DNA from: a virus
Direction: 5' to 3' (one strand)
DNA length: 30,310 nt
Virus record (IMG/VR): IMGVR_UViG_3300046007_003502
Location: 1-30,310 of that record
A program made the position numbers and the translations under genes. Each line of letters opens with the position of its first letter. Positions within the stretch are counted from its first letter, which is position 1. Shown piece after piece: positions 7,701-14,882 of the stretch. Below the pieces are notes generated by a model. The model ran no database searches. It had not been told where the DNA came from and saw only the letters and a list, made by a program, of their open reading frames with translations.

Positions 7701-10359
7701 CAGACAATTTTGTTTCGGATTTATCTGAAAATAATCTACTAAATCCTTTTATTGCATCTGGATTTTTTCCTGGAATATAAAAGAAGTTTACTTCTGGTGA
7801 TTTTTGTCTATCTCCTACCCACGTAAATCTACTAGCTTTTGGAACATACTTACTGTCCAAATATTGAGCAAGTCTATCGAAGCCACTTGATGGTGTATCA
7901 TTAAAGAAATTTGTTTGAGGTGCATTTAATCTGCCACCAGCAAAAGAATATCTCGATACATCGGTTTTAAATTCACTAACTTGTGATTGAGCAAACGTAG
8001 TGAATCCTGTATTATTTACATCTAATAGATAGTTTACAGCATTTGCCTGTCTTGATGTTCCCTTGAAAGAAAATACCGAGACATCTTTCTTAAATTCACT
8101 TACTTGTGATTGTGGAAAAGTTGTAAATCCATTATTAGATTGGTCTTGTATAAAGTTTACACTCGGTGCCTGACGTGAACTTCCTTTGAATGTAAATCTA
8201 CTTGAATCATCTGAAAAATTTGATACAAGAGGGGTAACTTTTGTTACAAATCCTGTTGAATTTGTATTTGTGAAATAATCAACGGGAGATGGTAAAGTTC
8301 CTTTAAATGTAAATTCAGAACTATCTTTACTAAACTTTGTTTGTAGTTTTGTTATAAACGTAGTAAATCCTTCTCCGTTTACATTTTGGAAAAAGTTTGT
8401 TGCAGGAGATTGAGAATTACCACCTTTCCATGTAAAGATAGAACCATCTTTTTGATATTCACTAACAAGTGGTGTTATGAACGATGTAAAGTTTCCAATC
8501 GTTGAGGCATTTAACCTATTACCATCCCAATCAAGTAACGATGAATCTTTCTTGTAAAGAGAATTTAGTGCAACAGGAGATACAGAAAATCCACTTGTAG
8601 TGTATCTTCCACCAACATCAAAATAATTAACAGAAGGTTTTCCAGAAAAACCGTATTTAGATGTTTCATTTTTAAAAGAAGTGTTACCAATCACTGCAAA
8701 TTTCTTAAAACCAACCCCGTTTACATCGGATATAAAATTGACTTCTGGTGCTCCATTTCTAGAACCCAACCAAGCAAATTCAGAATTGTTACTGTATTCT
8801 GTAAGTCCCTTCTGTGGTTTTGATGTGAATCCGCTTGCATTAGAGTTTCCAAAGAAATTAACTTCTTGTGTTCCTTTTACGGAAAGAATTGACTTATCAG
8901 GATTTTCATTTCTACCGGACGGATTTGTTCTTATTGTGCCGTCAATATTTAGTGAACTGTTATCTTCTATTTGATTAGATTCTCCCGTGTACTTTCGTTT
9001 ATCGTCCACAGGTCTTAATGGTTGAAGATTTTGTAATCTTGATGTTGTTTCAAATCTAAACGGTATTCCGTCTGGATTTAATCTACTTTCATCTTGTAGA
9101 TGATTTGTACCATTTTCTATTCTGAATATTTTCGTATTTGGATTAACTACAAGACCTTGCTTTAAAGTCTCTGTAAATATTTCAGGTGATTGTATATCTT
9201 TATCAAAAGTTAATTGACTTCTTTCCAAAGCAATATCCGGATTTACCACGTTGTTTAGTGGAGAAATCAAATCTTTATTTATTAAAACAGATTGACCTGT
9301 CCTATCAAACGATAGTGGTTTTCCAAACACAATAGTCTTTGGGTCAGTTATATTGTCTCTGTACTCTTGACTATCTGTTTTTATATCAGGTGAAGATATT
9401 TCTTTGTTATCAGTTTGTTTAGTACCAAACACGTTTGCACTTTGTCCCGATTTATCTTCGGTTAAAGGAATACCAAATACATCTAAGCTTTGTCCAGACT
9501 TATCCATAATTGGAGATGGTTTAAGTGGGTCTGGACTTTGGTCCGACTTATCCATAATTGCAGATGGTTTAAGTGGGTCTGGACTTTGTGATTCTTTGTC
9601 CAATACAACATTTGATGAGAAAACATCAGGACTTTCAGATGTTCTATCCGAACTTTGATTTACTCGGAAAACATCCACTGGTGACATTTTATCCGATGAA
9701 TTATTTGCAGGTAAAATATCAGGACTTGTATCTGTTCTATCAAATGTTAATGGTGCTTTATTTATACCGATATTTGGATTTGTTATGTTATCGGTTGCAT
9801 CATTTTTATCTATGAATATCTTTGGACTTGATTCTTGTTTATTATCAGTCTGTTTTACAGAGAAAACATCAGGACTTGAATTTTTTCTATCAATAGTTTT
9901 CGCCAGTAACATATTCACTTCGATTGGCGATGATAGATTATTTGTACCACGTTCTGATTTTAGAATGAGTACATCTGACTTGTTCAACTTCGTTGAAAAT
10001 GTGTTTATCTTTATTTCACCAAATTTTGAAGATACTTCTTCAGTAGAAGGTTGGACTATTGTTTTTCTTCTATCTTCAACATTTATAGGACTAAATCTAG
10101 ATACAGAGTTTATTATTAAGTCTTTTGACATCTTTTTTACAACATCGTCTAATGTTGTAGATGACAATTTATTCTGTATAGGTTCTTGTTTTGGCTTGTT
10201 TATATTTGGTGAAAATGCAGAAACTCTTTCGGAAATTGGTTGAAATGAACCGAAAGCCGTTGAACCTTTTGTCTTTGAAGTTTCTGGTCTTGTTTCGCCA
10301 GAAGATTTGACATTGGCACGAAATTTAGATAAGTCAGATGATAGGTCTACTAAAGCCAT
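4714..10359 (-). CDS. Giant repetitive virion protein with C-terminal tail-tube/baseplate adaptor-like domain (1881 aa)
   Basis: Four parts can be seen. Residues 1-155 are polar and low-complexity. Residues about 158-395 hold a degenerate array built around D(K/R)xxxSPDxF. Residues about 490-895 hold about nine to ten copies of a roughly 40-aa unit (xFxFKGxSRQAPxVNFFxDxNxxGFTTF...SEFKKDxS). The rest is non-repetitive and ends in a globular region (about 1545-1790) with WxPIKYMGRADPLYVYQG, DITFDFTVQI, LASWTAPEY and APIIRLNIGNL. The last part resembles adaptor proteins that join tail tube to hub (P2 gpU or T4 gp48/gp54 position). Placement between tape measure and LysM genes agrees, but this is an inference. 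Such proteins are normally a few hundred residues, so over 1400 residues are an extension, possibly a fibrous appendage. The ATG has only a weak SD (GGG). Confidence 0.7.
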   Translation of the reverse strand: MALVDLSSDLSKFRANVKSSGETRPETSKTKGSTAFGSFQPISERVSAFSPNINKPKQEPIQNKLSSTTLDDVVKKMSKDLIINSVSRFSPINVEDRRKTIVQPSTEEVSSKFGEIKINTFSTKLNKSDVLILKSERGTNNLSSPIEVNMLLAKTIDRKNSSPDVFSVKQTDNKQESSPKIFIDKNDATDNITNPNIGINKAPLTFDRTDTSPDILPANNSSDKMSPVDVFRVNQSSDRTSESPDVFSSNVVLDKESQSPDPLKPSAIMDKSDQSPDPLKPSPIMDKSGQSLDVFGIPLTEDKSGQSANVFGTKQTDNKEISSPDIKTDSQEYRDNITDPKTIVFGKPLSFDRTGQSVLINKDLISPLNNVVNPDIALERSQLTFDKDIQSPEIFTETLKQGLVVNPNTKIFRIENGTNHLQDESRLNPDGIPFRFETTSRLQNLQPLRPVDDKRKYTGESNQIEDNSSLNIDGTIRTNPSGRNENPDKSILSVKGTQEVNFFGNSNASGFTSKPQKGLTEYSNNSEFAWLGSRNGAPEVNFISDVNGVGFKKFAVIGNTSFKNETSKYGFSGKPSVNYFDVGGRYTTSGFSVSPVALNSLYKKDSSLLDWDGNRLNASTIGNFTSFITPLVSEYQKDGSIFTWKGGNSQSPATNFFQNVNGEGFTTFITKLQTKFSKDSSEFTFKGTLPSPVDYFTNTNSTGFVTKVTPLVSNFSDDSSRFTFKGSSRQAPSVNFIQDQSNNGFTTFPQSQVSEFKKDVSVFSFKGTSRQANAVNYLLDVNNTGFTTFAQSQVSEFKTDVSRYSFAGGRLNAPQTNFFNDTPSSGFDRLAQYLDSKYVPKASRFTWVGDRQKSPEVNFFYIPGKNPDAIKGFSRLFSDKSETKLSEQYSSLSFAGTTLRSSVRRVPYTSFFGYTPSERTGFMVNMSTFDGTLYPNISPLLNYNAESGTRLGIEVSRAIRGGMKTTKDKDEKYAPKSLGPRPWIDGTLVSTLDSQIPDGQIKTGAKAGSYLKKYERALKEGTENLGFVTKWATTRRSPSPLDLQYSKYKLQKESVNSEPAFFFQPYVVRGIQRDGEVENQRWGFGVTFDDGIIRGGVVTQTERILADTIRLGKWTASVKGLLFNVRQVGLQLMNPNVDINPLKPESSFLGAPATQVFNPLSIIANIPSARVGLHLPRHGVVPFSKDYLNRYEDATLARESKSKFIDPQYKKFDDLESPSLVDRQKDYNRLIGLMKELLPNSFKPVVAADVSADATTAAFAKAGLELAKKLTGQTGIVRLSSTFGGPQSLFGVGGTQINRATHPYLTTYTTTPLLMLTGEQKEPQYQLSAKRNTYYAAMATYSDSFNLSNMLRTIAYNLPSGPYEINDENTTRNSNNITNLQPSTVDRIVKQNPFDPKYDLFDNRLKPVDANQVQRAESLAKGVNPIHANLSNPLLQYRTATYDKLGVTRDRRRSKNSVTNVGDMNDFRADLDLNNPQMESFISDPQIIDYENNNLEDRFGFGKHGKVGVKRNKPFLNTISYAKAKEGHSIPRLKNPDNEFRGDRINIIDYKRGKFEISKELVYEVGGYENKNLPGAEDLVEFYFTGLTINGTQSRPAEVIVFRATFGNISDSHNSDWTPIKYMGRADPLYVYQGYDRDITFDFTVQITSRDEMKASWRKLNNLASWTAPEYTKGGFMRAPIIRLNIGNLYRKMPGFMTSIRYSFDNSETTWETAKLKDDRNLLGQTGDESSPGVLQLPKTVRAECSFTPIGVYRPEYNGVMYSLFDDSAAGKLENGLIPNDDVRVNYFKTFDVDETGNKQNFDTQENRRLYNIPPGTESTIPQVNPEERDGIASRQESNDSQTNPLTKPSLPENFQGPQTDTTTYRYAPGEESSPYGGIDR
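7675..8892 (-). repeat. About nine to ten copies of a roughly 40-aa coding repeat
   Basis: Within the 1881-aa gene, residues about 490-895 show a recurring unit: S-x-F-x-(F/W)-K-G, a short linker, AP-x-VNFF or NYF, D-x-N-x-x-GF-(T/V)-T-F, then SEFKKD. Spacing is about 120 bases. Units around residues 727-800 are the most alike, including a repeated FxQSQVSEFK segment. Regular aromatic and Gly positions suggest a repeating beta structure. Confidence 0.85.
9175..9888 (-). repeat. Degenerate coding repeat array, D(K/R)xxxSPDxF type
   Basis: Within the 1881-aa gene, residues about 158-395 repeat a 17-24-aa unit containing DK or DR followed by S-P-D-x-F/L. The two closest copies (around 9490-9590) are almost identical at DNA level over a 51-base unit encoding SPDPLKPS(A/P)IMDKS. 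The composition (Ser, Pro, Asp, Lys, Asn) suggests disorder or a chain of short binding motifs. Near-identity of two units points to recent slippage or recombination. Confidence 0.8.
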
Positions 10360-10380
10360 TTATTTGCCCATAATTGTTAC

Positions 10381-10390
10381 ATATAAATAT
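10381..10390 (-). promoter_or_regulatory. ATATTTATAT box upstream of the giant adaptor-like gene
   Basis: The minus strand reads ATATTTATAT in the 48-nt gap between the tape measure stop (10408) and the ATG at 10359. It lies 22-31 nt before the start and matches the box recurring at other gene starts. It is a putative late promoter or RNA-processing site. Confidence 0.55.
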
Positions 10391-10407
10391 CAGATGTGAT
10401 AATTATA

Positions 10408-13400
10408 TCAACCTGTACCGGCAAGTAAATCTATTCCTCTTCCACCTGAACGTGTTACACCTGACTCTCTTGAACGTTGTATGTTTGTTCCGATAGTTTC
10501 TATTGTTCTGTCTCCAATCTTGATAACCGTCGGTTGATTTAGTCCACTAACCAACTGTTCAAGTAAGTTAATCATTTTATCAAGTTTTACGTTTGATTCA
10601 TTCTTAACACCGATACCACCAGAAGGAGTTGATACGGCAGTTGTTGTTTCATTTGCGGTTTTACCAAAAAGAAGTTTATTTACAAAACCAACGATACCAG
10701 TCGGTTCAGCCACTTCCATTCTAACTTGAGATAATTCTTTTAGTTTATCAACATTCAATTTGTTTATTGCCTCATTTAATAACTGAATGTTTGAAGTTAG
10801 ATTTGATATTGCACTTGGTGCTTTTGAATTAGCTGTTTCTAATGTCTTTATAAAATTACTGAATTTACTTGAAAACGCAGTAAGATTTTGTACTTGCATT
10901 TCACCTATGGTTTCAAAAATACTTGGGTCTATATTGTTGACGGCTTCAGATACCATTCCCATTAACCAAGAAAATCCACCAATTATTGAACCTGAATTTT
11001 TTGGAAGAGAACCAAGTGATGTCAAAAACTCTTTGAATTTATTTGCAAATCCAGTCATTGATTCCCATGATGAACTTGTAAATTCTTTTATGTCTTCGTA
11101 ATCCAATTCTGAAAGTGCATCTTCGAACCAATCAAATATTTTATCCACTTGAAGTAAATTTTTCTGAATATCTGGTGTTGCTTTTACCAATGATAATGAT
11201 TCCAATCCTTTATTGATATTTGAACCAACATTTGATAGGTCTGTTTTTGCAAGTTCTGCAAATGCCTTTACATCATCAAAATCTAATTCATCGAGAGAAT
11301 CTTCCAACAAGTCAAACGTAGTTTCAAGTTGACTCCAATTTATATTCTCATTTATACCGACCAATGAATTTATACCTTCGACTAAATTAGAACCAGCTTT
11401 CTTCATTTCAGCTTTTGCCAAATCTCCAAATGCAATCAGGTCATCAAAATTTAATTCATCCAAAGCATCTTCTAGTTCATCAAATGAATCTTCAATTGCC
11501 TTTATATCTAATGCCTTTGGAACCTTAGCAAGTTCTTTCAATCCATTTACAATGTTCTTTCCTGCCGCACTCATATCTCCTATTTCTGATAGGGACTTGA
11601 GTCCTTTACCTAAAAGATTGACACTAGCAGCAAACCCACCAAGTGCAACCGAGGCAACTCCAAGTGCAATAGAACCAAGAGTTATAGGTACTGATGCAAG
11701 ACCTAACAAAGTGAATGAAGCGGCTACTTTAGCTAAAGCAGTAAAAATACCATCAAAGTTTTTCCATTTTATTTTGGACAGTATTTCCAAACCTTTGGCC
11801 GCAATAAGTAATGAAGCAGAAAATAATACAAGAGATGCACCTAATGCCACAAGTCCTGTTGCAGTTACTCCACCATCTGCCATTACAACTTTACCCAAAA
11901 TAGTAAGTACAGCGGCAACACCAAGTAATGCTGACATTACACCAATACCACCGAGAACTTCATCCCAATTTAGTTTTGCAAACTCTTGGAAAGCTTTTGA
12001 TGTTATCCAAAGAGCACCGGCAAAAGCAATTAAAGATATTCCAAGTGCAACAGCATTTTGAGCAAACGGTGTTATACCAGAACCAAACGATGCTAGTTGA
12101 CTACCAGCACCACCAGCTCCACCAAGACCACTTGATGCATTGGCTATTTGTTGAACTCCTCCTGCAAGATTACTTGCGGCAGATGATGCACCTGTTAATG
12201 AACTTGTTAAAGCTTTGACTCCGTTTACAATCAAAGCCTTTCCTACAAAGTAAGTTGCTATTGTTGCTAGAAGACCACCTATTATACCAACCGCAACTCC
12301 AGTTCCACCAAATAACTTGTTGACGTATGAAATACCTGATGCAAGTGCTTTACCAGCAGAAACAAGACCATACATAATTGTCTTTATACCTTCGACTGTA
12401 CCCTTAATAAACTCGGCACCTTCAGCAGAATCTAGAAAGTGATGAACTTGTTCAAGAAGTGGAGCAAGTGTTGAAGACAAAGTTTCTTTTATTTTTGTCA
12501 TTGCATCACTTATACGTTCATTTATCGTTGCTACTTCTTTTTCTTTTGCAAGTTGTGTTACATAATCTTTTAGTTTACCACTACCAAGTTTTTCGGATTC
12601 TTTTCTAAGTTCTTCTGCATTTTTAGCTTGGAGTGCATCTAATTTACTCTGACTTATACCGAGGTCTTTTAACTTTTCTTGAGCAATCAAAAGTTTTGAA
12701 ACTTGGTCTACTGTCATACCGAACGCTTCTGAAATTGATTTTCTCTGTAAGAAGTTCATCTTTTCAAATTCAGCGGCAGAACCAAGTTGATTTAACATTT
12801 CTTCTTGTAACGATGCAATATCGTTGTTAAGGGCATACTGACGTGCCAGGTCGAAGTTTATATTCTTACCTGTAAGAACTCTTGCTTCCATTTCTTTTTC
12901 AAGGGAAGTTTCAAAATCAAGTATTCCTTCTCCGAAATCTTGAACTTGGTCTAATTCTATTCCAAGTAACTTTGCTTTTTGTGCAGCTTTAAGAAGTTCT
13001 TGTCCACCTTTCTTAAAGTTCATTACCATCGTCGGTGAAAGTTTCGATATTAACATTATAGAAGCTTTTGTTCCCAAGAAACCTTTACCCATTTTTATAC
13101 TGTCTTTTACAAGTTCACCCATTGATTTTTTAGTCATTACAGATAAACCGTGTAAATTACTTACTTCATCAGCAGATAAACCAAATTTTTCTGTTAAGAT
13201 AGTTGTGTCTTCGACGAGTTTTTTAGCTTCTTCGTTTCCTTGTTTTAACAATGGTACAAGAGAAAGACCATTTAAAGAATTTTGTGCTTCCTTGATACCT
13301 TTAGCAACTTCCATAGAGTTTACACCAACAACACCCATTTCTTTTGCAATGTCAAGTGATATGTGATGTATCTTATCGGCTTCTTCTCTACTAGCAGTAA

Positions 13401-14289
13401 ATAGTTGTCCTATTTCTTTTAATTCTTCATCGAGGTGACCAATCGCATGAGATATGGCATAGAATATACCAAGTACACCAGCTATACCGAGTGCCGGAAG
13501 TGCGTATTTAGCAAATGAACCTGCCGCCATTTTAGCAACTGAAAATGCACTAACTCCAGCACTACCAGATTCTTGAAATGCCTTTGTTATCTTTTTCTTT
13601 ATACTGTCTCTTGTTTCTTCTATTAATTTAGATGCCTTCTTACCGAGAATATGTCCTATTAGTCCATGACCTCCAAACTTATGGGCTAAATTTTCAATTC
13701 CACCAAGAGTTTTTTGTAGAGCACCGCCCATCAATGTATTTTCGGATAAAAACTTTTTCGATAAATCATTCGCTCTTTGTTGCGTACTATTTATCTCATT
13801 CATCGAATCAAGTCTATCTTTAATAAACTGTAAAAGTTCTTTTTGTTTGTTATACTCTTTTTCACCGAGAAAATCTCTTGCCAACTCAGTATCTAACAAA
13901 AGTTCTGCAAGTCTATTGTGTTCTTTTGATAAATCAACTATCTCAAATGAATCTTCAACTATGTTGTTAGAATTTGTTACAATATCTATGTATTTACTCT
14001 GAAGCTCATCTAGTAAGTCTCGTTGTGATGAGTATTGTTCTGTAAGAACTTTTGCTCGGTCGGAATCAGACTGACTTAGTTTATCTATCTTTTCTCCAAC
14101 CGTTGCTATTAACTTAGCGTTTGTGTAAAGTTGTTGTTGAAGATTTAATGTATCTGCGTAATTTTCTAAACTCTGATTTTCGAGCGCACCGATTTGACCC
14201 AAAATCTCTTGTTGCTTTCTCAAAGCATCATTGAGTCTGTTTTGGCTATCTATTGATTCTGACTTATTATTTTCTTTTTGTTTTGCCAT
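10408..14289 (-). CDS. Tail tape measure protein (1293 aa)
   Basis: The protein has the usual build of a tape measure. Residues 1-180 are charged helix/coiled coil. Hydrophobic segments occur near 250-285 and in several stretches between about 660 and 900, and the tail of the protein is again helical. The middle segment (GILDFETSLEKEMEAR..., LARQYALNNDIASLQEEMLNQLG...) is of a type I associate with tape measure proteins of environmental myoviruses. Three related helical repeats lie at about 907-1087. It is more than twice the length of T4 gp29 (about 590 aa), so the tail may be long if the usual near-linear length relation holds. It lies just downstream of the chaperone-like pair and upstream of baseplate genes, as expected. 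No clear SD; it starts 12 nt after the 91-aa gene and is probably translationally coupled. Confidence 0.9.
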   Translation of the reverse strand: MAKQKENNKSESIDSQNRLNDALRKQQEILGQIGALENQSLENYADTLNLQQQLYTNAKLIATVGEKIDKLSQSDSDRAKVLTEQYSSQRDLLDELQSKYIDIVTNSNNIVEDSFEIVDLSKEHNRLAELLLDTELARDFLGEKEYNKQKELLQFIKDRLDSMNEINSTQQRANDLSKKFLSENTLMGGALQKTLGGIENLAHKFGGHGLIGHILGKKASKLIEETRDSIKKKITKAFQESGSAGVSAFSVAKMAAGSFAKYALPALGIAGVLGIFYAISHAIGHLDEELKEIGQLFTASREEADKIHHISLDIAKEMGVVGVNSMEVAKGIKEAQNSLNGLSLVPLLKQGNEEAKKLVEDTTILTEKFGLSADEVSNLHGLSVMTKKSMGELVKDSIKMGKGFLGTKASIMLISKLSPTMVMNFKKGGQELLKAAQKAKLLGIELDQVQDFGEGILDFETSLEKEMEARVLTGKNINFDLARQYALNNDIASLQEEMLNQLGSAAEFEKMNFLQRKSISEAFGMTVDQVSKLLIAQEKLKDLGISQSKLDALQAKNAEELRKESEKLGSGKLKDYVTQLAKEKEVATINERISDAMTKIKETLSSTLAPLLEQVHHFLDSAEGAEFIKGTVEGIKTIMYGLVSAGKALASGISYVNKLFGGTGVAVGIIGGLLATIATYFVGKALIVNGVKALTSSLTGASSAASNLAGGVQQIANASSGLGGAGGAGSQLASFGSGITPFAQNAVALGISLIAFAGALWITSKAFQEFAKLNWDEVLGGIGVMSALLGVAAVLTILGKVVMADGGVTATGLVALGASLVLFSASLLIAAKGLEILSKIKWKNFDGIFTALAKVAASFTLLGLASVPITLGSIALGVASVALGGFAASVNLLGKGLKSLSEIGDMSAAGKNIVNGLKELAKVPKALDIKAIEDSFDELEDALDELNFDDLIAFGDLAKAEMKKAGSNLVEGINSLVGINENINWSQLETTFDLLEDSLDELDFDDVKAFAELAKTDLSNVGSNINKGLESLSLVKATPDIQKNLLQVDKIFDWFEDALSELDYEDIKEFTSSSWESMTGFANKFKEFLTSLGSLPKNSGSIIGGFSWLMGMVSEAVNNIDPSIFETIGEMQVQNLTAFSSKFSNFIKTLETANSKAPSAISNLTSNIQLLNEAINKLNVDKLKELSQVRMEVAEPTGIVGFVNKLLFGKTANETTTAVSTPSGGIGVKNESNVKLDKMINLLEQLVSGLNQPTVIKIGDRTIETIGTNIQRSRESGVTRSGGRGIDLLAGTG
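11030..11569 (-). repeat. Three-fold helical repeat in the tape measure protein
   Basis: Three units of about 55-65 aa each contain a DxFD(E/L)(L/F)E(D/E)(A/S)L(D/S)EL(N/D)(F/Y)(D/E)D core followed by F-x-x-LAK-type and SxxxGLxSL-type segments (tape measure residues about 907-1087). The DNA copies have diverged, so this is old. Repeat gain or loss in this kind of segment is a plausible way to change tail length. Confidence 0.75.
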
Positions 14290-14301
14290 TTAGTACAACT
14301 A

Positions 14302-14577
14302 TTACTTTTTACCCTTTTTAGCTCTAATATCTTTGAACTTTTCAAGTTTAATTGTGTGTTTTGTTGGCTCGATACACCCATACTTTTTACAATAATCTTC
14401 TGCTTGCTTTTCTGCTTTAGCAATACTATCAAAAACCCGTTGGGTTATCTTTTGAAGTTCTGGGTCATCCTCGAACATCTTCTTGGCTTTCCAGTATTGT
14501 TTATCGGTAATCCAATTAATTACGTGATCGATTATACCTTCACGGATTAATTTCATTTGTTTTGGTGTTAGTTTCAT
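14302..14577 (-). CDS. Small basic protein with capsid-targeting-like N-terminus (91 aa)
   Basis: I place the start at the ATG at 14577 rather than the TTG 12 nt upstream, because GAGG lies 6 nt before this ATG. The protein then begins MKLTPKQMKLIREG, similar to two other proteins in the window and shaped like the T4 capsid-targeting sequence followed by an (L/I)-x-E prohead protease site (here IRE before G). The remainder is lysine-rich and helical, ending KKGKK, consistent with nucleic-acid binding. It lies between the chaperone-like pair and the tape measure gene and is preceded by a terminator-like hairpin plus a promoter-like box, so it may be controlled separately. Function unknown. Confidence 0.75.
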   Translation of the reverse strand: MKLTPKQMKLIREGIIDHVINWITDKQYWKAKKMFEDDPELQKITQRVFDSIAKAEKQAEDYCKKYGCIEPTKHTIKLEKFKDIRAKKGKK

Positions 14578-14593
14578 ATAGTACCTCAAAATA

Positions 14594-14627
14594 AAAAGTC
14601 TTCATACCAATAAATATGAAGACTTTT
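14594..14627 (-). terminator. Intrinsic terminator after the chaperone-like pair
   Basis: A perfect 13-bp stem (arms AAAAGTCTTCATA and TATGAAGACTTTT) closes an 8-nt loop. On the minus strand it is followed by TATTTTG, so the transcript ends in a U-rich tract. It lies 13 nt after the stop of the 80-aa ORF. The ATATTTATT box falls within the loop and arm, so termination and re-initiation signals overlap. Confidence 0.75.
14609..14617 (-). promoter_or_regulatory. ATATTTATT box inside the terminator hairpin
   Basis: The minus strand reads ATATTTATT, 32-40 nt before the ATG of the 91-aa gene, spanning part of the stem and loop of the terminator. It matches the recurrent box at other gene starts. 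A promoter here would restart transcription immediately after termination. Confidence 0.5.
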
Positions 14628-14639
14628 AATAATACCATC

Positions 14640-14882
14640 TTATTTAGATGGTCTAGAAAATTTAGGAGCCGATGTTGATTGTTTGGTAGAAGCTTCTTGT
14701 TCTGCCTTATTTTTAGCTTCTATGGCTTTACTTACTTGTTGTATGTAAAATCTACGAAGATATATCGGCAAATTATAAACTTCTTCCCAACTAAAACCAC
14801 CTTTTCCATAATAACACAAAGAAAATATCTCTTCGTGTAAACCTAGCTTATAATCAGGTCCCAGGCCAAAAAAAGGACACAT
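14640..14882 (-). CDS. Second ORF of the tail assembly chaperone-like pair (80 aa), probably made by frameshift
   Basis: The ORF has a pattern FFGLGPDYKLGLHEEIFSLCYYGKGGFSWEEVYNLPIYLRRFYI, then a charged helix and a Ser/Lys-rich tail. It overlaps the end of the 289-aa gp26-like gene by 29 nt in the +1 frame. Its own ATG (14882) has no convincing SD, while the overlap contains TCC-TTT-TTT-TGG. A +1 or -2 slip there would join residues 1-285 of the upstream protein to G6 of this ORF, giving about 360 aa. Small second ORFs between tube and tape measure genes in many tailed phages are tail assembly chaperones made this way (lambda G/GT, P2 E/E'). In T4 the corresponding neighbours are genes 26 and 51. 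A separately initiated 80-aa protein is the alternative. Confidence 0.75.
   Translation of the reverse strand: MCPFFGLGPDYKLGLHEEIFSLCYYGKGGFSWEEVYNLPIYLRRFYIQQVSKAIEAKNKAEQEASTKQSTSAPKFSRPSK

Noticed and set aside
9175-9888. Possible CRISPR-like direct repeats
   Set aside because: Units are in frame, diverged, contiguous and lack spacers of uniform length; they are protein repeats.
9785-10243. 152-aa open frame on the plus strand
   Set aside because: Antisense to the N-terminal region of the giant repetitive protein; its repeats simply mirror the coding repeats opposite.
11552-12061. 169-aa open frame on the plus strand
   Set aside because: It lies wholly antisense to the tape measure gene, is Ala/Pro/Ser-rich as expected from reversed codons of that gene, and has no convincing ribosome binding site or neighbours on that strand.
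14577-14589. TTG start four codons upstream for the 91-aa protein
   Set aside because: The TTG is part of the TTGAGG Shine-Dalgarno stretch that is correctly spaced for the ATG at 14577, and the ATG gives the shared MKLT start.
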